Below, piece after piece: positions 44,947 through 54,945 of a stretch of DNA of 64,000 nt. The notes below the pieces were generated by a model. That model saw only the letters and a program-made list of their open reading frames with translations. It did not search any database and was not told the origin of the DNA. The DNA lies in the NCBI RefSeq assembly GCF_002368395.1, contig NZ_AP018254.1, positions 248,001 through 312,000 on the forward strand, written 5' to 3'. The DNA comes from Calothrix sp. NIES-3974. Lineage in GTDB: Bacteria > Cyanobacteriota > Cyanobacteriia > Cyanobacteriales > Nostocaceae. The translations under genes and the position numbers were made by a program. Every line of letters starts with the position of its first letter. The stretch's first letter is position 1.

Positions 44947-45888
44947 ATGAAACCTTTAGTTTCCATTCTTATTCCTTGTTATAATGCTGAGAATTGGCTA
45001 GTGCAAACTCTTGAATCTGCTTTGAACCAAACATGGAAGAATATTGAAATTATTTTGGTGGATGATGGTTCTACGGACAATAGTTTAGCTATAGCCAAAC
45101 GATTTGATTCTCATTACGTCAAGGTTATTAGTCAAACAAATCAAGGTGCTAGTGCAGCCAGAAATAGAGCATTTTCGGAATCACAAGGGGATTTTATTCA
45201 ATATTTAGATGCAGATGATTTGTTAGCAGCAGATAAAATTGAGCGTCAGATACATCTTCTATCTTCGACTGCTTCTGATTTTATTGCATCAGGAGAATGG
45301 GGCCGATTTTATATTTGTCCTAATGATGCTACATTCACTCCTGAAGCAGTTTGGCAGGATATGTCTCCTGTTGATTGGTTGATCAGTTCTTGGCAGGGGG
45401 GGGGAATGATGCACCCTGCTGCTTGGTTGATTCCTCGTGTTATTGCACAAAAAGCAGGCCCCTGGAATGAAGATTTATCCCTCAATGATGATGGTGAATA
45501 CTTTTGCCGAGCTATTTTAGTAAGTAAAGGAGTGAAATTCTGTCATGGTGCAAAAGTCTACTATCGCTCTGGATTAGCTGGCAGTTTAAGTAGCTTGACC
45601 TCAATTGCTGCACGAAAATCTGAGTATGAATCGTTAAAACTCTGTACTGAATATTTACTTGCAGTAGAAAATAGCCCCCGCACTCGTCGTGTGTGCGCTA
45701 ATGTTTTCCAAAATTTTGTTTATTCTACTTATCCTGATGCACCAGATTTAGTGCAAAAAGCACAAGTTAATGTACGTTCTCTTGGTGGCTATGATTTGAA
45801 GCCAAAAGGAAGTACTATATTTAATTTTCTTAGTAGCATAGTGGGCTGGAAATTAGCAAAACAGATGCAAAAAATTATCAGCCGTTAA
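44947..45888 (+). CDS. GT2 glycosyltransferase
   Basis: A 313-aa family 2 enzyme: VSILIPCYNAENWLVQTLES, EIILVDDGSTDNSLAIAKRF and DADD in FIQYLDADDLLAADKIERQ. This is the classical GT2 layout. It starts 35 bp after the previous stop. A run of eight G in the coding strand near 45397-45404 could favour slippage. Confidence 0.92.
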   Translation: MKPLVSILIPCYNAENWLVQTLESALNQTWKNIEIILVDDGSTDNSLAIAKRFDSHYVKVISQTNQGASAARNRAFSESQGDFIQYLDADDLLAADKIERQIHLLSSTASDFIASGEWGRFYICPNDATFTPEAVWQDMSPVDWLISSWQGGGMMHPAAWLIPRVIAQKAGPWNEDLSLNDDGEYFCRAILVSKGVKFCHGAKVYYRSGLAGSLSSLTSIAARKSEYESLKLCTEYLLAVENSPRTRRVCANVFQNFVYSTYPDAPDLVQKAQVNVRSLGGYDLKPKGSTIFNFLSSIVGWKLAKQMQKIISR

Positions 45889-45995
45889 TTTCAACAAAAA
45901 ATAGTATTGATTATGCTATTAGTATTTATAGTTTTCAATACTTGTTGCCTTTTAACTATCAACATACAAGAATTATTAGTATCAAACATTGTGTA

Positions 45996-46751
45996 ATGAG
46001 ATTAGAACTTCTATATAACCCACGTTTGCTAATCGAACGCATTGCAATAGAATCTCAAAGGCGGAGAAGATTAGGTAGACTGAAAAATACAGTAGCGGCG
46101 GAATTAAAACTAGGACATATTGATTCCTTGGAATTATTAGAATTAATAAAATCTCAGCCTCCTGAAGTAATTTATGATATTGGAGCTAATATCGGTACTT
46201 GGTTACTGCTAGCAAAAGCTTTATTTCCAGATGCAAGGGTTGATGCTTTTGAACCGTTAAAAATTCATTTTAAATATTTTGAAAAAAATACTCAAAATAT
46301 TTCTGATGTTTACTTACATAAAGTTGCATTAGGCTCTAGTTTTTGTAGCTTAAGAATGCAAGTAGCTACATTTTCTGATGCTTCCAGCCTTCTAGAGATT
46401 GCTCCTGCAACGGAAGAAATATACGGTGTCTATAAAGATAGAGAAGAAGAAGTCACAGTAATTCCTTTAGATGAGTATGTATCGGCTAATAAATTACCAT
46501 TACCAGACTTGATAAAATTGGATATTCAAGGTTATGAGTTAGAGGCACTCAAAGGTGCAGAAAATTGCCTCAAATATGCTAAATATATAATTTTGGAAGT
46601 TAGCTTTATCGAGTTTTATCGGGGACAACCTCTCTTTCATAACATGGTCGAATTTCTTCAACAAAGAAATTTCTATTTACATGCATTTGGCAATAATACC
46701 CCGCTTGGAAAAGAGTTATCACAAACTGATGTTTTGTTCATGCGTAAATAA
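45996..46751 (+). CDS. FkbM-family SAM methyltransferase
   Basis: A predicted sugar O-methyltransferase of 251 aa. The SAM-binding motif is VIYDIGANIGTWLLLAKALF (about 55-74), then VDAFEPLKIHF. The family end block LPDLIKLDIQGYELEALKGA (about 168-187) is clear. The ATG at 45996 is chosen; a TTG at 45942 opens the frame earlier but adds residues unlike the family. It probably methylates a sugar of the exported polysaccharide. Confidence 0.88.
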   Translation: MRLELLYNPRLLIERIAIESQRRRRLGRLKNTVAAELKLGHIDSLELLELIKSQPPEVIYDIGANIGTWLLLAKALFPDARVDAFEPLKIHFKYFEKNTQNISDVYLHKVALGSSFCSLRMQVATFSDASSLLEIAPATEEIYGVYKDREEEVTVIPLDEYVSANKLPLPDLIKLDIQGYELEALKGAENCLKYAKYIILEVSFIEFYRGQPLFHNMVEFLQQRNFYLHAFGNNTPLGKELSQTDVLFMRK

Positions 46752-46778
46752 TTATAATAATGAGTGACTGCTAATTTT

Positions 46779-47945
46779 ATGCGAATCTTTCTTAGTTGTC
46801 AGCAGGCTCGAAAAAAGCATAATATTCCAGCTTATAGTTTTTGGGAAACTTATCTCAAAAAAGGTATTGAAGAGGCTGGGTATGAGTGGGTCGAAGCTCC
46901 GGACGTTGACTGGGCAGAAGCATTATCTTATTATCATCCAGATGATTTACATAAATGGCGTCAACGTACTTGGAATTGTGTTTTATCTTCTATTAAGCAG
47001 CAGCATCAAAATCAGGGTATTGATTTATTTTTAGGTTATTTATTCCCAAAACAAATAGAAATAGGAGCTGTTGAAGAAATTCGATCCTTAGGAATTCCCT
47101 GTGTAAATTTCTTCTGCGATAATGTCAGGGAATATATCAAGGTTCCCAAGGAGTTTTATTGCTTTGATCTTCACTGGGTGCCAGAGTTTAAAGCACTAAA
47201 AATGTATCAGCAAGCACAGCTAAATTATATCTACGCTCCGATGCCTGTGTGGATATCAAAGGAACTGAGAACCTGTGAACATAGAGAGAATTATGGTGTT
47301 AGTTTTATAGGTTCGCGAGATATACAGCGAGCTGCTTTATTAGCCCAGGTAATAAACTCTGGTATAGCATTAGAAATTCGAGGTGCTGCTTGGAGTTCAG
47401 ACTCACATATTTCTCAGAACTTTAATCTTCCATCTCAAAATATTTGGCAAACAGCCGTTAATCAGTTGAAATATCTGAAGACAGAAGGAATAATTCCTTG
47501 GTTAAGAAAAATACAAGCCAAATCTCAGCCCACGATTCCAGATGAAGTGTTTGCTGATTGTGTCAAAAAACAACCAAATGGTCAGGAATATACAGCGATT
47601 ATTCAGCAAAGTACCATTTCATTAGGGATTAACCGTTATCCTAGTTATCGTTATCCATTTTCTTATCCTAATACTTACTCTCGGATGCGGGATATTGAAG
47701 CACCAATGATGGGTGCTTGTTATTTAACTGAATGGACAGAAGGACTTGATGATTTATATGAATTGGGAGAGGAAATTGAAACTTTCTCTAATGCGGAGGA
47801 AATGATAGAGAAAATTCGTATGCTACAAGCTGACCCTAAGAAAAGAAAAAAAATGCGTTGTCAAGCTCAAAAAAGAGCATTAACAGAGCATAGCGTAGCT
47901 AATAGTATTAATAAAATTTGTATAACTCTAGGGTTGCACAAGTAA
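46779..47945 (+). CDS. CgeB-like glycosyltransferase (family 1-type)
   Basis: A 388-aa GT-B-like protein. The N-terminal MRIFLSCQQARKKHNIPAYS is followed by NFFCDNVREYIKVPKEFYCF, VSFIGSRDIQRAALLAQVIN and the C-terminal block RMRDIEAPMMGACYLTEWTE with LYELGEEIETFSNAEEMIEK. That last pattern is the CgeB/Glyco_trans_1_2 domain. The ATG at 46779 is preferred to the GTG at 46764. It is paralogous in layout to the gene at 52271. Confidence 0.82.
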   Translation: MRIFLSCQQARKKHNIPAYSFWETYLKKGIEEAGYEWVEAPDVDWAEALSYYHPDDLHKWRQRTWNCVLSSIKQQHQNQGIDLFLGYLFPKQIEIGAVEEIRSLGIPCVNFFCDNVREYIKVPKEFYCFDLHWVPEFKALKMYQQAQLNYIYAPMPVWISKELRTCEHRENYGVSFIGSRDIQRAALLAQVINSGIALEIRGAAWSSDSHISQNFNLPSQNIWQTAVNQLKYLKTEGIIPWLRKIQAKSQPTIPDEVFADCVKKQPNGQEYTAIIQQSTISLGINRYPSYRYPFSYPNTYSRMRDIEAPMMGACYLTEWTEGLDDLYELGEEIETFSNAEEMIEKIRMLQADPKKRKKMRCQAQKRALTEHSVANSINKICITLGLHK

Positions 47946-47974
47946 TTCAGTGAAGGATTTTACGAAAGGAATTA

Positions 47975-48970
47975 ATGAACATGAGCCGCTTGTGTCTCTA
48001 CTATATCCAAGAGCAAGAAAAAGACCGAATTTTACCTGGAGACCGTTACTTACGACCTGTTATTCGCCGCATTCTTCGGGGTACCCCTCGTGTTGGAGGA
48101 GTTGATAAGGTTTTTATCAATCTCTGTTTAGGTTTAGATAAGTTGGGTATTGAATATGACGTAAATTTACCATTTAAGTACCTTCAAAGTGGCGATCGCG
48201 TTGGAATTTTGGGTCGAGGTAGAAATTGCTTAAATGGTTATAACAATCCCAATCCTATAGTTGCTGGTATTGGATTAATGACCCATCCCAGTGAATGGCC
48301 GAGCTTGTGTCAGGACTACCCAGTAGTTAAATACTTACAACACTCCCAGTGGGCTGTAGATATTTATACTCCTTACTTTCATGAGCGTTGCGATATGTGG
48401 GCTGTTGGTATCGATACCAATACTTGGCAGCCAGTATCCTCCCTAAGTAAGTCAGTTGATTTTTTGATATATAACAAAATTAGATGGAAACAGAATGAAT
48501 ATGAAGAAAGTTTACTAACGCCGATTCGTCAACTTTTGCAACAACGCAAACTGAGTTTTGAAGAAATCTGTTACGGAAAGTATAATTCCCTGAACTATCA
48601 AGAGGCTCTCAACCGTTGTCGAGCAATGATTTTTTTATGTGAACACGAGAGTCAGGGTTTAGCATATCAGGAATGCCTATCTAGTAGTGTTCCTATCATT
48701 GCTTGGGATCAAGGTAAATGTTTAGACCCAAATCGTTTTAAATGGGGAACTCCAAATATTCCTGCAACATCCGTTCCGTTTTGGGATGAACGTTGTGGAG
48801 TCAAGTTCAAAAATATCAGCGAATTCCCCATGAAATTAGAGGAATTTTTAGATAAACTTAACTATCAAAAATTTGCACCCCGTGAATATATCTTGGAAAA
48901 TCTCACATTAGAAAAATGCGCCAAAGATTTTGTTGAAATTTTAGATCGGGTTAACGAAAGCCACAACTAA
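47975..48970 (+). CDS. Glycosyltransferase, GT-B type
   Basis: A 331-aa protein ending in a GT-B sugar-nucleotide domain with the EX7E motif ESQGLAYQE in FLCEHESQGLAYQECLSSSV (about 228-247). The N-terminal half (GGVDKVFINLCLGLDKLGIE, GRGRNCLNGY) forms the acceptor domain. It is shorter than standard GT4 enzymes. It ends eight bases before the next gene. Confidence 0.8.
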   Translation: MNMSRLCLYYIQEQEKDRILPGDRYLRPVIRRILRGTPRVGGVDKVFINLCLGLDKLGIEYDVNLPFKYLQSGDRVGILGRGRNCLNGYNNPNPIVAGIGLMTHPSEWPSLCQDYPVVKYLQHSQWAVDIYTPYFHERCDMWAVGIDTNTWQPVSSLSKSVDFLIYNKIRWKQNEYEESLLTPIRQLLQQRKLSFEEICYGKYNSLNYQEALNRCRAMIFLCEHESQGLAYQECLSSSVPIIAWDQGKCLDPNRFKWGTPNIPATSVPFWDERCGVKFKNISEFPMKLEEFLDKLNYQKFAPREYILENLTLEKCAKDFVEILDRVNESHN

Positions 48971-48978
48971 AATCATAA

Positions 48979-50202
48979 ATGGCAAAAATTCTTATCCTTA
49001 TAGGTGCTCATCTTTGCACTGCACCCAGACCTCAAAAAGAAGCAGAGACTCTCGCTGATGCAGGTCATGATGTAACAGTGCGTGGTTTCTGGTTTGACCC
49101 AGAGTTGGTCGAGCGAGATCGCGTATTAATGGCTAATAAAAAATGGCGATTTGAACCCATTTTAGATTTGCAACCTAGCCAGCGCTTTAATAACTTACTT
49201 ATACGTTTACAAGGGCGCATAGCCAGGGAATGTTATCAGCGATTTCAAATTTTTTCACCTGATTTACTTGGTTTTGGTACTAGAGCAATGCTTAAAGTTG
49301 CTCACCAAACAAATGCCGATTTGACGATAGTACATTCGGAAACTGGGTTATGGGTTGGAAACCAACTGCTTAATGAAGGCTTTCGTGTTGGAGTAGACTT
49401 TGAAGACTGGTTTTCCGAAGATTTACCGCTAGCAGCACGCAAACTACGCCCTATTTCACAACTGAAGGCTTTAGAAGAACGTTTAGCTCGTGACTGTTCC
49501 TATTGTTTAACTACATCCCATGCTTTAGCAGATGCTTTCGCTCAAGCCTACCAAGTTCCGAAACCAACAGTAATTTATAACACCTTCCCTTGGGCTGAAC
49601 GGGCAAAGATTGATTTGCGAAAACGTGATAGAAATAATTTGAATTTACCCTCCCTACACTGGTTCTCTCAGACTATTGGACCGGGACGGGGATTGGAAAT
49701 ACTTTTCCAAGCTCTACCTCATTTAACTATACCGGTAGAAATTCATATACGGGGTAACTATCCTGAAAGTGCGCGTCAGTGGCTTGAAAAGCAAATTCCA
49801 CCTACATGGCGAAATTACTTATTTATCCATTCTACCGTTCCCAATGATGAATTACTTTCACGTATTGCTGAACATGATATTGGTTTGGGTTTGGAGACTA
49901 GTGATATTGTCAGCCGGAATTTAACAGTAACTAATAAAATTTTTCAATATCTTCAAGCTGGTTTAGCTGTTATTGCAACTGACACGCTTGGACAAAGAGA
50001 AATTTTTTCTATAAGACCAGAAATAGGTAAATTAATTCCAAACAATAATCATCTGGCTTTAGCTGAAGCTTTAGAAGATTTATTAGTAAATTCTCACAAA
50101 TTAAATGCCGCTAAAGCAGCAGCTTTAGATGCTGCCAAAGAAAAATTTTCTTGGGAAAAACAAAGGGTTGATATTTATAAATTAATATCTCAAGTTCTAT
50201 AA
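48979..50202 (+). CDS. GT4-like glycosyltransferase
   Basis: A 407-aa GT-B enzyme: KILILIGAHLCTAPRPQKEA at the N-terminus, then GVDFEDWFSEDLPLAARKLR. The C-terminal donor domain has WFSQTIGPGRGLEILFQALP and DIGLGLETSDIVSRNLTVTN with KIFQYLQAGLAVIATDTLGQ. The classical EX7E is not intact, as in some capsule-type enzymes. Confidence 0.85.
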   Translation: MAKILILIGAHLCTAPRPQKEAETLADAGHDVTVRGFWFDPELVERDRVLMANKKWRFEPILDLQPSQRFNNLLIRLQGRIARECYQRFQIFSPDLLGFGTRAMLKVAHQTNADLTIVHSETGLWVGNQLLNEGFRVGVDFEDWFSEDLPLAARKLRPISQLKALEERLARDCSYCLTTSHALADAFAQAYQVPKPTVIYNTFPWAERAKIDLRKRDRNNLNLPSLHWFSQTIGPGRGLEILFQALPHLTIPVEIHIRGNYPESARQWLEKQIPPTWRNYLFIHSTVPNDELLSRIAEHDIGLGLETSDIVSRNLTVTNKIFQYLQAGLAVIATDTLGQREIFSIRPEIGKLIPNNNHLALAEALEDLLVNSHKLNAAKAAALDAAKEKFSWEKQRVDIYKLISQVL

Positions 50203-50233
50203 ATAGAGTAAAATTGAAGAACTGTTAATTAAT

Positions 50234-51217
50234 ATGTATAATGTAACTTTACAAATAAATCTTTCGCCTGGTGATATTAACTACGCTCATCTTACAGTTC
50301 CACCGCTTGTAAAATCTCACCGTGAAAATGTTGACGAAGTACTAGCAATAGTAGATTGTTGCCGACCGCAAAAAACAAAAATTATTGACCCAGAGAAACG
50401 TTTTCCCGAACCATCCTTCAGTGAGAGAGTTGAAAAAATCAGTATAATTACTGAAAATTTAAAGTCAAAAGGTTACATAGATACAATAGTATATTTACAT
50501 CCCAATAATTCCATACAACCTATTTTAGCTCATAAGTATTTGGGTGACTGGGTAAACGAAACGCACGACTATGGTGGTTGTGCTCTGATGTCCTACTTAG
50601 CAGCTTTTGAGGTGACCAAGACTCGCTATCTTATCCACTATGATGCAGATATGCTACTTTATCAAGCACCAAATTATGACTGGTCTATCGAAGCCAGAAA
50701 TTTGATTGATAAAGAAGAGAAAGCAGTAGCAGCTACCCCAAGAATTAGCCCACCTTTTAGTAAAGAAAAAAAACTGGTTGATGCTCCTAGTTTACATGAA
50801 GGACGACCTCTATATAAGGTGGAAAGTGGCTGGCGTAACGACTGGTTTAGTACTCGCTGTTTTTTAATTGATATCACAAAACTGTCCAGTTATTTACCCC
50901 TAATTCAAGGACATTTACTCTTAGAAACATTAGCGATTAAATATTTGAATCGTGGCTATCCAAGGTCGCCTGAAATTATGCTTCATAAGCGAATAGGAAG
51001 CGCAGGTGGTTGGCAGTTAAACATGGATACAGAAAGAGCATGGCTTTTGCATCCAGCGACCAAACCAACTCGTTACTTAGAACTTTTACCACGTATTCAG
51101 GAGGCTATTTTAGCAGGTCAAGTTCCGAATGAGCAAGAAGGTTATGCAGATATTAATCTATCTGCATGGGAGCGTTTTTTAAACTTAGCTAATACAAATA
51201 ATACAAAAAACTCATAA
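50234..51217 (+). CDS. Predicted GT-A-type glycosyltransferase, divergent
   Basis: A 327-aa protein that does not look like standard GT2. A probable metal motif DAD is in TRYLIHYDADMLLYQ (about 131-145), with CALMSYLAAFEVTKTR just before it. A long insert (about 150-210) precedes WRNDWFSTRCFLIDITKLSS. Its place between glycosyltransferase genes and the DxD-like motif support a transferase role. The family is not recognised with certainty. Confidence 0.65.
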   Translation: MYNVTLQINLSPGDINYAHLTVPPLVKSHRENVDEVLAIVDCCRPQKTKIIDPEKRFPEPSFSERVEKISIITENLKSKGYIDTIVYLHPNNSIQPILAHKYLGDWVNETHDYGGCALMSYLAAFEVTKTRYLIHYDADMLLYQAPNYDWSIEARNLIDKEEKAVAATPRISPPFSKEKKLVDAPSLHEGRPLYKVESGWRNDWFSTRCFLIDITKLSSYLPLIQGHLLLETLAIKYLNRGYPRSPEIMLHKRIGSAGGWQLNMDTERAWLLHPATKPTRYLELLPRIQEAILAGQVPNEQEGYADINLSAWERFLNLANTNNTKNS

Positions 51218-51225
51218 ATAGCCAC

Positions 51226-52257
51226 ATGAGATTACTAATTACCGCAGATCCAGAACTACCAGTACCCCCAAAACTCTACGGTGGTATAGAACGCATAGTC
51301 GATTTACTCGTTACTGGACTAAAATCAAGAGGTCATAATGTAGCACTTGTAGCTCATTCAGAGTCTACCTCGCTAGCGGATCAACTGTTTCCTTGGGTTG
51401 GAAAGCGCTCTCAAGATAAATTAGATGCTTTTGCAAACACAATTACCCTCACAAAAGCCGTTCAGCAATGGAAACCAGATATAGTTCACAGCTTTTCTCG
51501 AATTCTTTATTTATTACCAATTTTGGGAAGTCGGTTACCAAAGGTAATGTCTTTCCAACGCTATCCTAGTAAACGCAGCACTAACTGGGCAACAAAATTA
51601 GCTCAAGGCTCGCTAACTTTTACAGGTTGCAGTAATTACATATGTAATATAGGTAGGGCTAGTGGTGGTACTTGGCATCCTATCCAAAATTGCGTGCAAC
51701 TAGAAAAATATACCTTTGTGCCAGAAGTTCCAAAAGATTCACCCTTAGTATTTTTGAGTCGGGTAGAAAAAATAAAAGGAGCGCACACAGCGATCGCGGT
51801 AGCACGAAAAGCAGGTCGTAGATTGTTGATAGCAGGTAATCAAGTTAACTCAGATGAGGGTAAAGCCTATTGGCAAGAGGAAATAGCCCCTTATTTAGGA
51901 AAAGATGGTATCGAGTATGTTGGTTCGGTAAACGATACGCAAAAGAATGAACTATTAGGTAAAGCTGCTGCAATGATTGTCCCTATTGAGTGGGATGAAC
52001 CTTTTGGTATCGTTTTTGCGGAAGCTTTAGCTTGCGGAACACCTATTATTTCCTGTCCTAGGGGAGCATTGCCAGAGATTGTACGCCACGGTGTTGATGG
52101 CTACTTAGTTAATAATGCAGAAGAAGCTGTCGCAGCCATTAATCAATTGTCCAATATTGACCGTAAAAATTGTCGTCAGAGAGCAGAGGAAAATTTTTCT
52201 GCCTCTGTCATTGTTGAGCAGTATGAGCAACTATACAAAACTCTTTTATCGAAATAG
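51226..52257 (+). CDS. GT4 glycosyltransferase
   Basis: A 343-aa GT-B enzyme. The N-terminal PPKLYGGIERIVDLLVTGLK loop binds acceptor. The donor domain has PLVFLSRVEKIKGAHTAIAV (about 169-188) and EX7E in WDEPFGIVFAEALACGTPII (about 260-279), followed by PRGALPEIVRHGVDGYLV. It starts eight bases after the previous stop. Confidence 0.92.
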   Translation: MRLLITADPELPVPPKLYGGIERIVDLLVTGLKSRGHNVALVAHSESTSLADQLFPWVGKRSQDKLDAFANTITLTKAVQQWKPDIVHSFSRILYLLPILGSRLPKVMSFQRYPSKRSTNWATKLAQGSLTFTGCSNYICNIGRASGGTWHPIQNCVQLEKYTFVPEVPKDSPLVFLSRVEKIKGAHTAIAVARKAGRRLLIAGNQVNSDEGKAYWQEEIAPYLGKDGIEYVGSVNDTQKNELLGKAAAMIVPIEWDEPFGIVFAEALACGTPIISCPRGALPEIVRHGVDGYLVNNAEEAVAAINQLSNIDRKNCRQRAEENFSASVIVEQYEQLYKTLLSK

Positions 52258-52270
52258 AGCTTAATAATTT

Positions 52271-53455
52271 ATGCACGTTCTCACCATTCTCTGTAAAGGT
52301 GGCTGGATGCCAATCAATCTCTCAGAAGGTTGGCGACGCTTAGGTTGTTCAGTTTCTGAATTTTTCTACGGTACTCATATGGGTAAATCTTGGAGTACTG
52401 AGGGTTTGCGAGCGAACCATCAACTAAATGCTCAACTTTTGGCAACAGCCAAGCGTCTAAAAGCTGAAGGCTGTCTAGACTTGATTTTTGCTGTTATCTA
52501 TGATGATGTTCTAGAGGTCGAAACAGCAAAACAGCTACGTGCTCTTGATGTGCCAATGGTAAATTATCATGTGGATTTGGTTGGTCAGTGGTATCGAGTT
52601 CTGCGTACAGGAAAGTACTTTGACCTAGTTGCTTGCGCTCAAAGAGATTCTTGGTCAGGATTGCGTCGCGCAGGTATTCGCCCCTACTATATGCCAATGG
52701 CTGCAAATCCTCCTGTTAATTCCGAAACATCCCCAGCGCAAATTGCTCCATTCCCAGGAGTACGTTATCTAGGTTCGCCTTGGCTTTTTCGCCGTCAAGT
52801 GCTTGCATGGTTGGCTCAAGAAGGTATTCCTCTAGAAATATATGGTCATAATTGGCTGCGGCAAACGCTTGATCCTGCTGAAGTTCAACCTTTAGCAAAA
52901 AATCTTCACGATATGCGCTATTACATGTTACCGCGCATCCAAGAAGAAGGGCTAGGGAGGTTATGGAAAGTAATTCAAAAAAGAATGCAGCCAAAACCTT
53001 TACCTCCAGGACTTGATAGTGATATCCCCAGCAATTGTATAAAAGGTTCGTATGCATGGGCTGATTTTACAACACTATTACAAGGTGCTGCAATTAACTT
53101 GGGATTTACCCATTTTCTCGGTACACCAGGAACACCAGGAGAACGTCGGCAAGTTCGACTGCGAGAGTTTGAAATTCCCATGTATGGAGGATTTTATCTG
53201 ACACAAGACTGCCAGGAGTTGCAAGAACTGTTTCAAGTCGGAGAAAATATTGCTACTTGGAATAATACAGCGGATTTACTAGATAAAATCAGATACTATT
53301 TAGATCATCCAACAGAACGACAGAAAATAGCTACAGCAGCCCAAAATTATTGTTTACTGCATCACACTTGGGAAAAGCGTTTTAGAGGCTTGTTAAGGGA
53401 ATTAAATTTATCTCAACCGAATAACCAAAATGAATCAAGGTTTACTACCATTTGA
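52271..53455 (+). CDS. CgeB-like glycosyltransferase (family 1-type)
   Basis: A 394-aa GT-B-like protein. It has an N-terminal LTILCKGGWMPINLSEGWRR, a central MVNYHVDLVGQWYRVLRTGK and VACAQRDSWSGLRRAGIRPY. The C-terminal CgeB-type block is RLREFEIPMYGGFYLTQDCQ with LQELFQVGENIATWNNTADL. The same domain closes the gene at 46779, so the two probably share ancestry. Confidence 0.83.
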   Translation: MHVLTILCKGGWMPINLSEGWRRLGCSVSEFFYGTHMGKSWSTEGLRANHQLNAQLLATAKRLKAEGCLDLIFAVIYDDVLEVETAKQLRALDVPMVNYHVDLVGQWYRVLRTGKYFDLVACAQRDSWSGLRRAGIRPYYMPMAANPPVNSETSPAQIAPFPGVRYLGSPWLFRRQVLAWLAQEGIPLEIYGHNWLRQTLDPAEVQPLAKNLHDMRYYMLPRIQEEGLGRLWKVIQKRMQPKPLPPGLDSDIPSNCIKGSYAWADFTTLLQGAAINLGFTHFLGTPGTPGERRQVRLREFEIPMYGGFYLTQDCQELQELFQVGENIATWNNTADLLDKIRYYLDHPTERQKIATAAQNYCLLHHTWEKRFRGLLRELNLSQPNNQNESRFTTI

Positions 53456-53575
53456 ATTTCGTCCAGCTTGTGGTTATTCTTCTGATGAAACTAGCCTAAA
53501 AGACAGAATTTAGTAGTTTTTACCTATGATTACATAAAAAAGTAATTTATAATACATCAGGTGATTATCTTGAAT

Positions 53576-54934
53576 ATGCAATTAAAGCTAGAAAATAAAT
53601 CGGATACATCTATCAAACAGCCGCAAAAAAAAGTTTTGATTGTGACACCAAATTGGCCACCTGTATCTTATCCAGATATGCATCGCGCTCGGATGTCGGT
53701 TTCGTTTTTTGGTGAGTTTGGATGGGAACCTTTAATTTTAAAGGTTGATCCTAATGAGCAAGAAGGAATCAAGGATGAAATACTTGAAAGGACTATCCCT
53801 ACTAATACCCGTATCTGGCAAGCTGGTTGTATCAAAAAGACTTGGACACAATGGTTTGGGTTGAGAAATGTTGGACTACGAAGCTTTTTTCATTTAGCTG
53901 ATTTGGGTAGTAAAATCATTGAAAAAGAAAAGCCAGATGTAGTTTTTTTTTCAACAACAATGTTTCCCCTAATGTCTTTAGGAATTTACTGGTATTATCG
54001 GCATGGTATTTCCTATGTACTAGATTTTCAAGACCCTTGGTTGAGTGACTATTATGGAAATTTGAGTCAAGATCGCAAATCTAGACGTAACTTAAAATAC
54101 AAGCTATCACAGGTAATGGCAAAATTTCTGGAATCTTTAACTTTACGAAAAGTCTGCCACGTCATCAGCGTTTCACCAGAATACCCAAAAACATTATGTC
54201 AGCGCTACGGATGGTTATGTGGAGAACAGTTTAGTGTTTTACCTTTTGGCGCTGCGGAAAATGATTTTGAGTTGTTACCTAATTTAAATATTAAACAAAA
54301 TATTTTTAACCCCAATGATGGCAAGCTACACTGGGTTTATGTGGGAAGAGCTGGTCAAGATATGGCTTTGGCATTGCGGTGTTTATTTCTGGCTATTCAA
54401 ACAGAGCGTCGTCGCAACCCCAATTTATGGCAAAAAGTGCAACTACACTTTGTTGGTACGAGCTATGCTCCTGGCGATCGCGCAACTAAAACAGTGGAGC
54501 CAATAGCCCAAGAATTTGGTGTGGAGGACTTAGTTATGGAACATCCTCATCGAATTCCTTACTTTGAAGCTTTACAAGTTTTAGCTGACAGCGATTCTAT
54601 TATTATGATCGGTTCTGATGACCCGAGCTATACAGCGTCTAAACTTTATCCCTACATTTTATCCCGCAAACCTATTTTAGCAATTTTTCACCATCAAAGT
54701 TCTGTAGTTGATATTCTTCAACGCTGTCAAGCTGGTCAAACAGTTACTTTTAAATCAGAAAGTCAACCAGAAAATTTATTACCTCAAATAATCAGTCAAC
54801 TAAATTGGTTATTATCTCTACCAAAAGGGTTTAAGCCGCCAACTAATTGGTCAGCCTTTCAACCCTATACATCAAGAGAAATGACCCGAAAGTTATGTAG
54901 TATTTTTGACAACTGCATGCTCATGAAAATATAG
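53576..54934 (+). CDS. GT4-like glycosyltransferase
   Basis: A GT-B enzyme of about 452 aa. It begins KKVLIVTPNWPPVSYPDMHR and has DLGSKIIEKEKPDVVFFSTT and YVLDFQDPWLSDYYGNLSQD. The donor domain includes KLHWVYVGRAGQDMALALRC and SKLYPYILSRKPILAIF in place of a classical EX7E. The ATG at 53576 is one choice; GTG 53561 and TTG 53570 are alternatives. A 120-bp gap precedes it. Confidence 0.85.
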   Translation: MQLKLENKSDTSIKQPQKKVLIVTPNWPPVSYPDMHRARMSVSFFGEFGWEPLILKVDPNEQEGIKDEILERTIPTNTRIWQAGCIKKTWTQWFGLRNVGLRSFFHLADLGSKIIEKEKPDVVFFSTTMFPLMSLGIYWYYRHGISYVLDFQDPWLSDYYGNLSQDRKSRRNLKYKLSQVMAKFLESLTLRKVCHVISVSPEYPKTLCQRYGWLCGEQFSVLPFGAAENDFELLPNLNIKQNIFNPNDGKLHWVYVGRAGQDMALALRCLFLAIQTERRRNPNLWQKVQLHFVGTSYAPGDRATKTVEPIAQEFGVEDLVMEHPHRIPYFEALQVLADSDSIIMIGSDDPSYTASKLYPYILSRKPILAIFHHQSSVVDILQRCQAGQTVTFKSESQPENLLPQIISQLNWLLSLPKGFKPPTNWSAFQPYTSREMTRKLCSIFDNCMLMKI

Positions 54935-54945
54935 AAATATTTATT

